Shown here piece after piece: positions 1-10,721 of a DNA stretch of 64,000 nucleotides. The stretch lies in assembly GCA_022376925.1 (NCBI GenBank), contig JAIOJX010000004.1, positions 2,418,001 to 2,482,000 on the forward strand. Direction: 5' to 3'. The DNA comes from Tragulus kanchil (Eukaryota; Chordata; Mammalia; Artiodactyla; Tragulidae). The notes under the pieces were generated by a model. The model ran no database searches. It had not been told where the DNA came from and was given only the letters and a program-made list of their open reading frames with translations. Numbering within the stretch: the stretch's first letter is position 1; the number at the start of each line of letters is the position of its first letter. Position numbers and translations under genes: made by a program.

Positions 1-524
1 TATCCTGATAAGGTTCCCTTACCCGCACAACCCCAAATTGGCATAGACGTGGGTATCTGGCCTAGGCAGAGTCTGGCAGAAATGAGATGGCATGCTTCAA
101 GGGATGTAAGTGTGAAGGGAGCGTGTACAGAAGCGTGGGCAGGGTCAGGGCACCCACAGGAAGAAGGATGTCACCACCCCAAGCCTAAAGGGAAGGGCTG
201 GCCAAGCTGGAATTGTGACACAGCGGCTGGGACAGGAGCTGAGTCCTTTACAGCAGGGCAGGGCAGTGCAAGGGAGGCATATACGCAGCCCCTCTCTCTC
301 CACTCAGCCTCAGCCTGCAGGCGCCCCCTGCTGCCCAAATCCAGCTAACAGCCAGGAAGCCTGGGTTAACAGCAGTCCGTGGGACCTCAGAGCGGGGCCA
401 GGAGTGGGCCACGGGTCTCAGGTAAGCAGACAATGAACAGCACAGTGCCAAACGGCAGCAGGATGGGACAGGGATGTAGGAGTGGAGGGGCCTTGCTAAG
501 TGTTTAAAATATCAACAGCTCTGA
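1..524. other. Intronic or upstream sequence, nothing recognised
   Basis: GC-moderate single-copy-looking DNA. I see no ABLIM3 LIM exon, no transposon and no convincing open frame on either strand. Confidence 0.5.
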
Positions 525-534
525 GGTCTTTATG

Positions 535-1572
535 GATTGTAACAAACTGGAAAATTCTGAAAGATGGGAACACCAGACCACCTTACCTGCCTCCTGAGAA
601 ACCTGCATGCAAGACAAAAAGCTGGACATGGAAAAACGGACTGGTTCCAAGCTGGCAAAGCAGTACGCCAAACCTATATATCGTCACCCTGCTTATTTAA
701 CTTATATGCTGAGTACTTCATGCAAAATGCTGATCTGTCTGGATGACACACAAGCTGGAATCAAGATTGCCAGGAGAAATATCAATAACCTCAGGTATGC
801 AGAAGACACCACCCTTATGACAGAAAGTGAAGAGGAACTAAAGAGCCTCTTGATGAAGGTGAAAGAGGAGAGTGAAAAAGCTGGACTAAAACTCAACATT
901 CAAAAAACAAAGATCATGGCATCCCGTCCCATCACTTCATGGCAAATAGATGGGCAATGGAAACAGTGACAGACTTTATTTTCTTGAGCTCCAAAATTAC
1001 TGCAAATGATGACTGCAGCCATGAAATTAAAAGACGCTTGATCCTTGGAAGAAAAACTATGACAAACCTAGACAGCATAATCAAAAGCAGAGACATCACT
1101 TTGCTGACAAAAGTCCACATAGTCAAAGCTGTGGTTTTCCCAGTAGTCATGTATGGATGTGAGAGCTGGACCATAAAGAAGGCTGAGTGCTGAAGAACTG
1201 ATGCCTTTGAACTGTGGTGTTGGAGAAGGCACTTAAGAATCCCTTGAACTGCAAGGAGATCAACTCAGTCAACCTTAAAGGAAATCAACCCTGAATTTTC
1301 ATTGGAAGGAATGTTGCTAAAGCTGAAGCTCCAATACTTTGGCCACCTGATGTGAAGAGGTGACTCATTGGAAAAGTGCCTGATGTTGGGAAAAATAGAA
1401 GGCAGAAGGAGAAGGGGACGACAGAGGACAAGATGGTTGGATGGCATCAGTGAGTCAATGGACAGGAGTTTGAGCAAGCTCCAGGATACGGTGAAGGACA
1501 GAGAAGCCTAGCCTGCTGCAGTCTGTGGGGTCGCAAACACTCAGACATGACTGAGCAACTGAACTGAGCTGA
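535..1572 (+). mobile_element. BovB (RTE) LINE, 5'-truncated
   Basis: The 3' third of a BovB element. Plus-strand fragments of its reverse transcriptase can be read: LLRNLHARQK near 600, NNLRYAEDTTLM at about 785-820, ITSWQIDGQW near 930-960 and VMYGCESWTIKKAE at about 1146-1190, with in-frame stops between. The element ends in the typical ACTGAGCAACTGAACTGA tail. It is flanked by a 10-bp direct repeat GGTCTTTATG at 525-534 and 1573-1582, a credible target-site duplication. The catalytic box reads YAED instead of YADD. Dead copy. Confidence 0.88.
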
Positions 1573-1600
1573 AGGTCTTTATGAAAGTTGCTATCTCTAT

Positions 1601-3786
1601 GGCAGTCCTGGCCCTCCAGTCTCCCTGGATGGTCTTTTAATCTACCTCATCTCAGGAATTTGTAAGGCATAGGGGTTTGGGAGGACAGATCCTGAGAGAG
1701 CATGGCAGCCAGAAACCAGGTGACCAGAAACAGAGGACATGGCTGGAGGAGGCAGACAGGGAAAGGACATGGCTTCCGTGGCCACAAGACGGGGACTGGC
1801 CTCAACAGGGGAAGCTGACTCTAAATCCTAGTGGGCTGAACTCCTGAAGTAAGCCAGGTGGTAGGTAGAGGCTTGCTTCAGCTCATCATGAGGGCAGCTG
1901 AGTGCAGCCCTCTGACTGCTGTGAGACGGTAACCTCGCCATCCCAAGAAGCCAGGAGAGGCCTGTGGAGGGGACAGACTTCCAGGCTAGACTGCCTGGGC
2001 TTGAATTCTGGTACTGCTACATATTAGCTTTGTGACCTTCGGCAAGGTCACTGATTTCTCTGTGCCTATTCCTTTTAATATTAGTGTTACTATTAGAGCT
2101 GGGGGTTTTATTGACTCGGCTAATCCACAGAAGGGGCTTAGGATGCAGTCTGGCTCATGATGAGTGGTCATCACATGTTCACTAGTGTTTCACTGTTATG
2201 ATTAATTCTGTCTTTACCATCTTCAGCATCTTCTTCAAGGGTGGGCTTGGAAGGCTGGATTCAAGCCCTCCTGGCTAAATGATATAAGATATAGGATCTT
2301 TGCAGTTGGCATTTCCTCATCTGGAAAATAGGAATACTATTTTTACTTAATTTAATTTTTACTATTGGAAAATAGTTGATTTACAATATTGTGTCAGTTT
2401 CAAGTGTACAACAGTTACTCAGCTGCACATATAGACATAGCCATGCTTTTTCAGATTCTTTTGCCATTACAGGATACTGAGTAGTGTTCCCTGGGCTATA
2501 TAGTAGGTCCCTGTTGACTATCCATTCCATATATACTAGTGAGTATACGTCAGTCCCAACTCCCAGTCTGTCCCTCCCCTCTGCCTTCCCCCATTGGCAA
2601 CCATAAGTCTGCTCTGAAAGCCTATGAGTCTGTTATGTAAATAAGTTCATTTGTATCATCTTTTAGACTCCACATACACATAATATCAGGGAAGTTTTTT
2701 TGGCAGTCCTGGCCTCCAGTCTCCCTGGATGGTCTTAATCTACCTCATCTCAGGAATTTGTAAGGCATAGGGGTTTGGGAGGACAGATCCTGAGAGAGCA
2801 TGGCAGCCAGAAACCAGGTGACCAGAAACAGAGGACATGGCTGGAGGAGGCAGACAGGGAAAGGACATGGCTTCCGTGGCCACAAGACGGGGACTGGCCT
2901 CAACAGGGGAAGCTGACTCTAAATCCTAGTGGGCTGAACTCCTGAAGTAAGCCAGGTGGTAGGTAGAGGCTTGCTTCAGCTCATCATGAGGGCAGCTGAG
3001 TGCAGCCCTCTGACTGCTGTGAGACGGTAACCTCGCCATCCCAAGAAGCCAGGAGAGGCCTGTGGAGGGGACAGACTTCCAGGCTAGACTGCCTGGGCTT
3101 GAATTCTGGTACTGCTACATATTAGCTTTGTGACCTTCGGCAAGGTCACTGATTTCTCTGTGCCTATTCCTTTTAATATTAGTGTTACTATTAGAGCTGG
3201 GGGTTTTATTGACTCGGCTAATCCACAGAAGGGGCTTAGGATGCAGTCTGGCTCATGATGAGTGGTCATCACATGTTCACTAGTGTTTCACTGTTATGAT
3301 TAATTCTGTCTTTACCATCTTCAGCATCTTCTTCAAGGGTGGGCTTGGAAGGCTGGATTCAAGCCCTCCTGGCTAAATGATATAAGATATAGGATCTTTG
3401 CAGTTGGCATTTCCTCATCTGGAAAATAGGAATACTATTTTTACTTAATTTAATTTTTACTATTGGAAAATAGTTGATTTACAATATTGTGTCAGTTTCA
3501 AGTGTACAACAGTTACTCAGCTGCACATATAGACATAGCCATGCTTTTTCAGATTCTTTTGCCATTACAGGATACTGAGTAGTGTTCCCTGGGCTATATA
3601 GTAGGTCCCTGTTGACTATCCATTCCATATATACTAGTGAGTATACATCAATCCCAACTCCCAGTCTGTCCCTCCCCTCTGCCTTCCCCCATTGGCAACC
3701 ATAAGTCTGCTCTGAAAGCCTATGAGTCTGTTATGTAAATAAGTTCATTTGTATCATCTTTTAGACTCCACATACACATAATATCA
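1601..3786 (+). repeat. Direct duplication 1 (1601-2688 / 2702-3786)
   Basis: Two near-identical 1.09-kb copies, offset 1098-1101 bp, joined by 13 bp of filler (2689-2701). Small indels occur only at the start of the second copy (CCCTCC/CCTCC, TTTTAA/TTAA). Contains intron, MIR and an L1 3' end. Confidence 0.92.
1980..2170 (+). mobile_element. MIR SINE
   Basis: Core-like sequence AGACTGCCTGGGCTTGAATT ... TTTGTGACCTTCGGCAAGGTC ... TTCTCTGTGCC, typical of MIR. Old and diverged. Repeated at 3078-3268. Confidence 0.65.
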
Positions 3787-5652
3787 CATGATATTTGTCT
3801 TTCTGACTTATTTCACTTAGTATGACAGTCTCCAGGTCCTTTTCAAGTTGCTGTAAATGGTATTATTTCATTCTTCCTATAGCTGAGCAAGATTCCATTG
3901 TATATATGTACCACATCTTCTTTATCCATTCGTCTGTTGATGGACATTTAAGTGGTTCCAAGTCTTGACTGTTGTAAACAGTGCGGTAACAAATATTGGG
4001 CTGCACGTATCTTCTTAAAATATGGTTTTCTGTGGATATATGCTCAGGAGTGGGATTGCTGGATCATATGGTAGTTCTGTTTCTAATTTGCAAGAACCTC
4101 TATACCGTCCCCCATAGTGGGCTGTACCCATTTATATTCCCACCAACAATGTGGGAGAGTTCCTTTTTCTGCACACCCTCTCCAGCAATTACTGTCTGTA
4201 AACTTGTTGATGATAGCTCCTCTACTGGTATGAGGTGATATCTCATTGTAGTTTTGATGTGCATTTCTCATAATTAGCAATGTTGAGCACCTTTTCATGT
4301 GCCTCTTGGTCACCTGTATGTCCTTGGAGAAATATCTATTCAGATTTTCGGCCTATATTTTTTTTAATTTTTATTTATTTATTTTATTTGTGGCTGTGTT
4401 GGGTCTTCATTGCTGGGAGTGGGTTTTTGCTAAATGGGGCAAGCTGGGGCTATGCTGTAGTTGTGATACACAGGCTTCTCACTACAGTGGCTTCTCTTGT
4501 TGTGGAGCATGGGCTCTGGGACATGTGAGCTTCAGTCGTTGCAGCTCACAGGCTCTACAGTCATTTCAGGTTGCTGCCAGGCAGTGGGATTCTTGCAAGG
4601 CAGTTACTCAGCTGCACATATAGACATAGCCATGCTTTTTCAGATTCTTTTGCCATTACAGGATACTGAGTAGTGTTCCCTGGGCTATATAGTAGGTCCC
4701 TGTTGACTATCCATTCCATATATACTAGTGAGTATACGTCAGTCCCAACTCCCAGTCTGTCCCTCCCCTCTGCCTTCCCCCATTGGCAACCATAAGTCTG
4801 CTCTGAAAGCCTATGAGTCTGTTATGTAAATAAGTTCATTTGTATCATCTTTTAGACTCCACATACACATAATATCACATGATATTTGTCTTTCTGACTT
4901 ATTTCACTTAGTATGACAGTCTCCAGGTCCTTTTCAAGTTGCTGTAAATGGTATTATTTCATTCTTCCTATAGCTGAGCAAGATTCCATTGTATATATGT
5001 ACCACATCTTCTTTATCCATTCGCCCTGTTGATGGACATGTAAGTGGTTCCAAGTCTTGACTGTTGTAAACAGTGCGGTAACAAATATTGGGCTGCACGT
5101 ATCTTCTTAAAATATGGTTTTCTGTGGATATATGCTCAGGAGTGGGATTGCTGGATCATATGGTAGTTCTGTTTCTAATTTGCAAGAACCTCTATACCGT
5201 CCCCCATAGTGGGCTGTACCCATTTATATTCCCACCAACAATGTGGGAGAGTTCCTTTTTCTGCACACCCTCTCCAGCAATTACTGTCTGTAAACTTGTT
5301 GATGATAGCTCCTCTACTGGTATGAGGTGATATCTCATTGTAGTTTTGATGTGCATTTCTCATAATTAGCAATGTTGAGCACCTTTTCATGTGCCTCTTG
5401 GTCACCTGTATGTCCTTGGAGAAATATCTATTCAGATTTTCGGCCTATATTTTTTTTAATTTTTATTTATTTATTTTATTTGTGGCTGTGTTGGGTCTTC
5501 ATTGCTGGGAGTGGGTTTTTGCTAAATGGGGCAAGCTGGGGCTATGCTGTAGTTGTGATACACAGGCTTCTCACTACAGTGGCTTCTCTTGTTGTGGAGC
5601 ATGGGCTCTGGGACATGTGAGCTTCAGTCGTTGCAGCTCACAGGCTCTACAG
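3510..5652 (+). repeat. Direct duplication 2 (3510-4560 / 4601-5652)
   Basis: Copies offset 1091-1092 bp with 40 bp of filler (4561-4600). It overlaps duplication 1, so 3510-3786 has three versions in all (2412-2688, 3510-3786, 4601-4877). The middle version alone reads ACATCAATC, the outer two ACGTCAGTC. Confidence 0.92.
4358..4560 (-). mobile_element. CHR-type SINE fragment, minus strand
   Basis: Same sequence as the SINE at 5450-5782 but cut at 4560 by a duplication junction. It is the incomplete copy. Confidence 0.7.
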
Positions 5653-5782
5653 CATGGGCCCAGTAGTTGTGACTCATGGGCTTAGCTGCTCCAAGGCATG
5701 TGGGATCTTCCAGGACGAGGGATAGAACCCATGTTCCTGGCATTGCAAGGCAGATTCTTACCGCTGAACTAGCAGGGAAAGC
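5450..5782 (-). mobile_element. CHR-2-like tRNA-derived SINE, minus strand
   Basis: Reverse complement ends in a tRNA-like head (AGGGATAGAACCCATGTTCC read on plus, the B box side) and begins with a T-rich tail. Body includes TGTGGAGCATGGGCTCTGGG. Inserted in the minus-strand L1 with short GCCTAT repeats at its ends. Confidence 0.72.
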
Positions 5783-5918
5783 TGTCTGCCTATTTTTTGA
5801 CTGAGTTGTTTGTTTTCTTTGATATTAAACTATATGGTCTGTTTGTGTATTTTGGAGATTAATCCCTTATTGATCACTTCATTTGCAAATATTTCTCCCA
5901 TTCTATGGGCAATCTTTT

Positions 5919-6243
5919 TTTTTTTTTTAATTTATTTATTTATTTTGGGGGGGGCGGGTTGGGGAGGGAGGGGGGTGGGTGGGCCAGCTCTGTCGGTCTT
6001 TCATTTATCTGTATTCATCTTTCTTTGTTCTTTGGCCCTTCTGGGCCTCCCATCGCAGTGGCCTTCGCTGTCGCAGAGCACTGGCTCTGGGCACATGCGC
6101 TCCAGAGCTCCGGCTCGGTGATTGGACACATCAGTCCAGCCGCTCCGCGGCACATGGGATCTTCCCAGGCCAGGGATCGAACTGGCACCCCTTGCACTGC
6201 AAGGCGGTGTCCTTACACACTGGACCACCAGGGAAGTCCTCTG
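5919..6243 (-). mobile_element. Long CHR-related SINE, minus strand
   Basis: A ~310-bp SINE: tRNA-like head (GGACCACCAGGGAAGTCC at the right end), GC-rich body with GGAGCTCTGGAGCGCATG-type sequence read on the other strand, and T-rich left end. Flanked by 13-bp repeats TGGGCAATCTTTT at 5906-5918 and 6244-6256. Same family as the copies at 13618, 17812, 47745, 50494, 58542 and 61788. Confidence 0.85.
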
Positions 6244-6468
6244 TGGGCAATCTTTTTATTTCCCTTTGCTCTGCAAAAAAGTTAAGTTTAATTAGATTCC
6301 ATTTGTTTATATTTGTTTTTATTTTCATTACTCTATAAGGTGGATCCAAAAAGATACTGCAATGATATATGTCAAAGAGTATTTTACCTATGATTTTGTG
6401 TAAGAGTTTTATAGAATCTGATCTCATGTTTAGTCCATTTTGACTTTATTTTTGTGTATGTATGACGT

Positions 6469-6686
6469 AGAGTTTCCCTGGTGGCTCAGTGATAAAGAAT
6501 CCACCTTCCAATGCCAGAGGTGCAGTTTTGATCCCTTGGTCAGGAAGATCCCCTGGAGAAGGAAATGGCAACTCACTCCAGTATTCTTGCCTGGAGAACC
6601 CCATGGACAGAGGAGCATGGTGGGATACAGTCCATGGGGTCACCAAGAGTTGGACACGACTTAGTGACTAAACAGCAACAACAATA
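6469..6686 (+). mobile_element. Bov-A2/Bov-tA SINE
   Basis: TTTCCCTGGTGGCTCAGTGA head, GGAGAAGGAAATGGCAACTC, TTCTTGCCTGGAGAACCCCA and GACACGACTTAGTGACTAAA tail. Flanked by TATGACGT at 6461-6468 and 6687-6694. Diagnostic of ruminants. Repeated at 7553-7770 by duplication 3. Confidence 0.92.
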
Positions 6687-7262
6687 TATGACGTTGGAGA
6701 GTGTCCTGACTTCATTCTCTTAAATGTAGGTGTCCACTTTTCCCAGCACCGCTCATTGAAGAGACTTTTTCTCCGTTAAGCAGTCTTGCCTCTTTCGTGG
6801 TAGAGTAACTGGTTCTGTCCTGTTCCATTGATCTATATTTCTGTTTTTGTGCCAGTACCTATGTTGATTACTGTGGCTTTATAGTACAGTCTGAAGTCAG
6901 GGAGCCTGATTCCTTCAGCTTTGTTATTCTTTTTTAGGGTTGTTTTGGTTATTCAGGGTCTTACGTGTTTCCATAAAAAATTTTAAAAATTTTGTTCTAA
7001 AAAATAGGAACTATATTAACGCTTACTTCACAGAAGTGACCTAACATTTAAAGAAGGTCCCTCTTGTACAGCACAGGCCCTCACCAATGTGTGCTCAGTC
7101 AGCGTCAACCCTGGTGGAATGAACGAGTTGTCGTATTCTCACATTCTCCAAGTCTTGCATCCTAACTGAAGAAGCTTGTTCCCTCTGTGCCTGGCTTTTG
7201 TTTCCTGTCTCCTTTCCTGCTTATCTTTCTGCTTCTTTCCTGTACATTTTCCTCTTCCTCAG

Positions 7263-7418
7263 GCTAAAGTGGATAATGAGATCCTTAATTACAAAGACCT
7301 GGCAGCTCTCCCCAAGGTTAAGTCCATCTACGAGGTACAACGCCCTGACCTCATTTCCTACGAGCCTCATTCCAGATACACGTCCGACGAGATGCTGGAG
7401 AGATGTGGCTATGGCGAG
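7263..7418 (+). CDS. ABLIM3: ABLIM3 exon a (first of three copies)
   Basis: A 156-bp exon, phase 0 at both ends, encoding 52 residues that start AKVDNEILNY and end ERCGYGE. This is the conserved opening of the abLIM tail linker after the LIM domains, containing the family motif IYEVQRPDLISYEP. The acceptor is a pyrimidine-rich tract ending CTCAG at 7262. The donor in this copy is chimeric: GAG is followed by GTATGG because a duplication junction begins at 7422. The other copies have GTACGGGG. No upstream ABLIM3 exon lies in the window. This copy is probably an artefactual contig end and the exon is single in the real genome. Confidence 0.93.
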
Positions 7419-8346
7419 GTATGGTGGATCCAAAAAGATACTGCAATGATATATGTCAAAGAGTATTTTACCTATGATTTTGTGTAAGAGTTTTATAGAA
7501 TCTGATCTCATGTTTAGTCCATTTTGACTTTATTTTTGTGTATGTATGACGTAGAGTTTCCCTGGTGGCTCAGTGATAAAGAATCCACCTTCCAATGCCA
7601 GAGGTGCAGTTTTGATCCCTTGGTCAGGAAGATCCCCTGGAGAAGGAAATGGCAACTCACTCCAGTATTCTTGCCTGGAGAACCCCATGGACAGAGGAGC
7701 ATGGTGGGATACAGTCCATGGGGTCACCAAGAGTTGGACACGACTTAGTGACTAAACAGCAACAACAATATATGACGTTGGAGAGTGTCCTGACTTCATT
7801 CTCTTAAATGTAGGTGTCCACTTTTCCCAGCACCGCTCATTGAAGAGACTTTTTCTCCGTTAAGCAGTCTTGCCTCTTTCGTGGTAGAGTAACTGGTTCT
7901 GTCCTGTTCCATTGATCTATATTTCTGTTTTTGTGCCAGTACCTATGTTGATTACTGTGGCTTTATAGTACAGTCTGAAGTCAGGGAGCCTGATTCCTTC
8001 AGCTTTGTTATTCTTTTTCAGGGTTGTTTTGGTTATTCAGGGTCTTACGTGTTTCCATAAAAAATTTTAAAAATTTTGTTCTAAAAAATAGGAACTATAT
8101 TAACGCTTACTTCACAGAAGTGACCTAACATTTAAAGAAGGTCCCTCTTGTACAGCACAGGCCCTCACCAATGTGTGCTCAGTCAGCGTCAACCCTGGTG
8201 GAATGAACGAGTTGTCGTATTCTCACATTCTCCAAGTCTTGCATCCTAACTGAAGAAGCTTGTTCCCTCTGTGCCTGGCTTTTGTTTCCTGTCTCCTTTC
8301 CTGCTTATCTTTCTGCTTCTTTCCTGTACATTTTCCTCTTCCTCAG

Positions 8347-8502
8347 GCTAAAGTGGATAATGAGATCCTTAATTACAAAGACCTGGCAGCTCTCCCCAAG
8401 GTTAAGTCCATCTACGAGGTACAACGCCCTGACCTCATTTCCTACGAGCCTCATTCCAGATACACGTCCGACGAGATGCTGGAGAGATGTGGCTATGGCG
8501 AG
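8347..8502 (+). CDS. ABLIM3: ABLIM3 exon a (second copy)
   Basis: Identical by eye to the copy 1084 bp upstream, with the same CTCAG acceptor and a GTACGGGG donor that continues into real intron. It lies in the overlap of two duplication units, which is why it is one of three copies. Used twice or three times the exon stays in frame because it is 156 bp, so a gene predictor could silently insert 52 or 104 extra residues. Confidence 0.92.
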
Positions 8503-9476
8503 GTACGGGGTCGTGCCCTCTCTCTGGGGCTGCTGGAGGAGAGGAGGGCCGCGGGGTCCCCAGGACCCTCCATCACGGAGACTTCGGCCTCCATAGTGGT
8601 GGCTCCCAGACTCTTAAACCAGTAGTCAGTGCTTAAAAATTGAGTGATTCCACCCAAAATCTGGCTTTCTTTAAAAAAAATACGGAGTTGACAACACTAC
8701 CCCAGTATTTCCACCACCTGGAGGTGGGGAGCAGCACCCTTTATGGGCAGGACACGGGCTCCCAAGTTCTCCCTGACCCCACTACATACCAAGAGCCCCG
8801 ACCTGAAGCCAAGACCCTGTGACCACATATCCCTGAGCTGCTGTTTGTCTTACAGTGGGGAAGTTGAATACACAGCCTCCCGCTCTCATCACCAGGCAGG
8901 CTCAGAGGCCATTTAGGTTTATCAGTCCTGGTTAGGTAGGTTCTCTGGGTATTGCCCCTGGCCTTAATCCCCTGTACTCTGGGCAAGAGACATTTTTATA
9001 AGAAGCCAGCATCAGAAGTCTTTTGAAATAACTAAGTGGTTGCTGGGCAAGAGAAAGTGTTCTCTGGGACAGGAGGGCTGCTGCCCAGAGGGCCTGGCAG
9101 GGACACGCCAGGAGGTGTCTAACCTTCCACCCCCGGCTTGTCCCCCCTGCACCGGCCCAGCTCCTGTCTTGATGGCACCAGCCTGGCCCTTGCTTAGGCC
9201 TGCATTCGGGACCCCTGCCCTGGGCTCTGTCCTCGTGACCACAGAGGGGGCGTGAACTGGTAGAGGGATAGGGAACGACCGTGAACTGCCTCTGAGCTTG
9301 CAGTGGAGAAGCTGGAACCCAGGTGAAGACCCTGCCACGCCTTCTCTGAGGAGCCCCGAGCCACCTTGTCCCCTCTCGGGGACGTGACAAGGTTCCCTCT
9401 GTGCCTGGCTTTTGTTTCCTGTCTCCTTTCCTGCTTATCTTTCTGCTTCTTTCCTGTACATTTTCCTCTTCCTCAG

Positions 9477-9632
9477 GCTAAAGTGGATAATGAGATCCTT
9501 AATTACAAAGACCTGGCAGCTCTCCCCAAGGTTAAGTCCATCTACGAGGTACAACGCCCTGACCTCATTTCCTACGAGCCTCATTCCAGATACACGTCCG
9601 ACGAGATGCTGGAGAGATGTGGCTATGGCGAG
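9477..9632 (+). CDS. ABLIM3: ABLIM3 exon a (third copy)
   Basis: Third identical copy, 1130 bp after the second. Its upstream polypyrimidine tract joins directly to unrelated intron sequence at about 9391-9399, so the left intron is cut short by a junction, while the downstream intron runs correctly to exon b. Of the three, this copy has the intact 3' context and the first copies have the intact 5' context. That fits one real exon read from overlapping fragments. Confidence 0.92.
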
Positions 9633-10691
9633 GTACGGGGTCGTGCCCTCTCTCTGGGGCTGCTGGAGGAGAGGAGGGCCGCGGGGTCCCCAGGACCCTC
9701 CATCACGGAGACTTCGGCCTCCATAGTGGTGGCTCCCAGACTCTTAAACCAGTAGTCAGTGCTTAAAAATTGAGTGATTCCACCCAAAATCTGGCTTTCT
9801 TTAAAAAAAATACGGAGTTGACAACACTACCCCAGTATTTCCACCACCTGGAGGTGGGGAGCAGCACCCTTTGTGGGCAGGACACGGGCTCCCAAGTTCT
9901 CCCTGACCCCACTACATACCAAGAGCCCCGACCTGAAGCCAAGACCCTGTGACCACATATCCCTGAGCTGCTGTTTGTCTTACAGTGGGGAAGTTGAATA
10001 CACAGCCTCCCGCTCTCATCACCAGGCAGGCTCAGAGGCCATTTAGGTTTATCAGTCCTGGTTAGGTAGGTTCTCTGGGTATTGCCCCTGGCCTTAAGCC
10101 CCTGTACTCGGGGCAAGAGACATTTTTATAAGAAGCCAGCATCAGAAGGCTTTTGAAATAACTAAGTGGTTGCTGGGCAAGAGAAAGTGTTCTCTGGGAC
10201 AGGAGGGCTGCTGCCCAGAGGGCCTGGCAGGGACACGCCAGGAGGTGTCTAACCTTCCACCCCCGGCTTGTCCCCCCTGCACCGGCCCAGCTCCTGTCTT
10301 GATGGCACCAGCCTGGCCCTTGCTTAGGCCTGCATTCGGGACCCCTGCCCTGGGCTCTGTCCTCGTGACCACAGAGGGGGCGTGAACTGGTAGAGGGATA
10401 GGGAACGACCGTGAACTGCCTCTGAGCTTGCAGTGGAGAAGCTGGAACCCAGGTGAAGACCCTGCCACGCCTTCTCTGAGGAGCCCCGAGCCACCTTGTC
10501 CCCTCTCGGGGACGTGACAAGGTTCCCTCCCGCCGGTGAGCGCTGCTGACCCCTGGGAGGTGAAGTGTTCTCTGAGCGGGGCCAAGGGGCAGCTGCAGGC
10601 CTCTCTCTGCTCTGTGTAACTCTCTTCCTCTCCCTCTTGCCCTCCTCTCCTTTCGCTCCTTCCATGGCTGCCTTCAAACTTCGCCTCCAAG
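9633..10691. other. ABLIM3: Intron between exons a and b
   Basis: GC-rich intron with no transposon I recognise. Open frames on the minus strand (for example 10142-10690) have no recognisable domain and match a duplicated frame at 9012-9338, so they are read as chance. Confidence 0.6.
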
Positions 10692-10721
10692 TCGCTGGGA
10701 ACCTTATCTCCCTACTCCCAG
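10692..10721 (+). CDS. ABLIM3: ABLIM3 exon b, 30-bp microexon
   Basis: Thirty bases encoding SLGTLSPYSQ, phase 0 at both ends. Acceptor CTCCAAG at 10685-10691, donor GTAATT from 10722. It bridges exon a (ending GYGE) and exon c (starting DIYENLDL), in the order known for ABLIM3. Being 10 codons and in phase it could be skipped without a frameshift, so alternative use is plausible but not shown here. The residues are rich in Ser, Thr and Tyr, as in the rest of the linker. Confidence 0.85.

Larger units (their letters stand above)
2335..6995 (-). mobile_element. L1 LINE 3' part, minus strand, interrupted
   Basis: Reverse-complement L1 3'UTR and ORF2 end. Landmarks: AATAGTTGATTTACAATATT at 2369, TTGATGGACATTTAAGTGG at about 3938, TATGAGGTGATATCTCATTG at 4229, and the ORF2 C-terminal region continuing through 5783-5918, 6244-6468 and 6687-6990. 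Three SINEs and two artefactual duplications interrupt it. The rightmost 0.65 kb is repeated at 7425-8078. No intact frame. Confidence 0.8.
6341..8505 (+). repeat. ABLIM3: Direct duplication 3 (6341-7421 / 7425-8505)
   Basis: Offset exactly 1084 bp, junction of 3 bp at 7422-7424. The junction falls just inside the splice donor of exon a, so copy one has a chimeric donor. Confidence 0.92.
8262..10529 (+). repeat. ABLIM3: Direct duplication 4 (8262-9391 / 9392-10529)
   Basis: Offset 1130 bp. The copies meet with no filler and share 8 bp (GTTCCCTC). Four single-base differences are visible (for example TTATGGGC/TTGTGGGC and AGAAGTC/AGAAGGC). Creates the third copy of exon a. Confidence 0.92.

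Noticed and set aside
5905..6338. Conserved-looking short frames repeated at 5.9, 17.8, 47.7, 50.5, 51.6, 58.5 and 59.7 kb
   Set aside because: They are translations of the same SINE family in both orientations, not a protein family.
10142..10690. 182-codon minus-strand frame
   Set aside because: GC-rich intron, no recognisable domain, and the same frame is broken differently in the duplicate copy.
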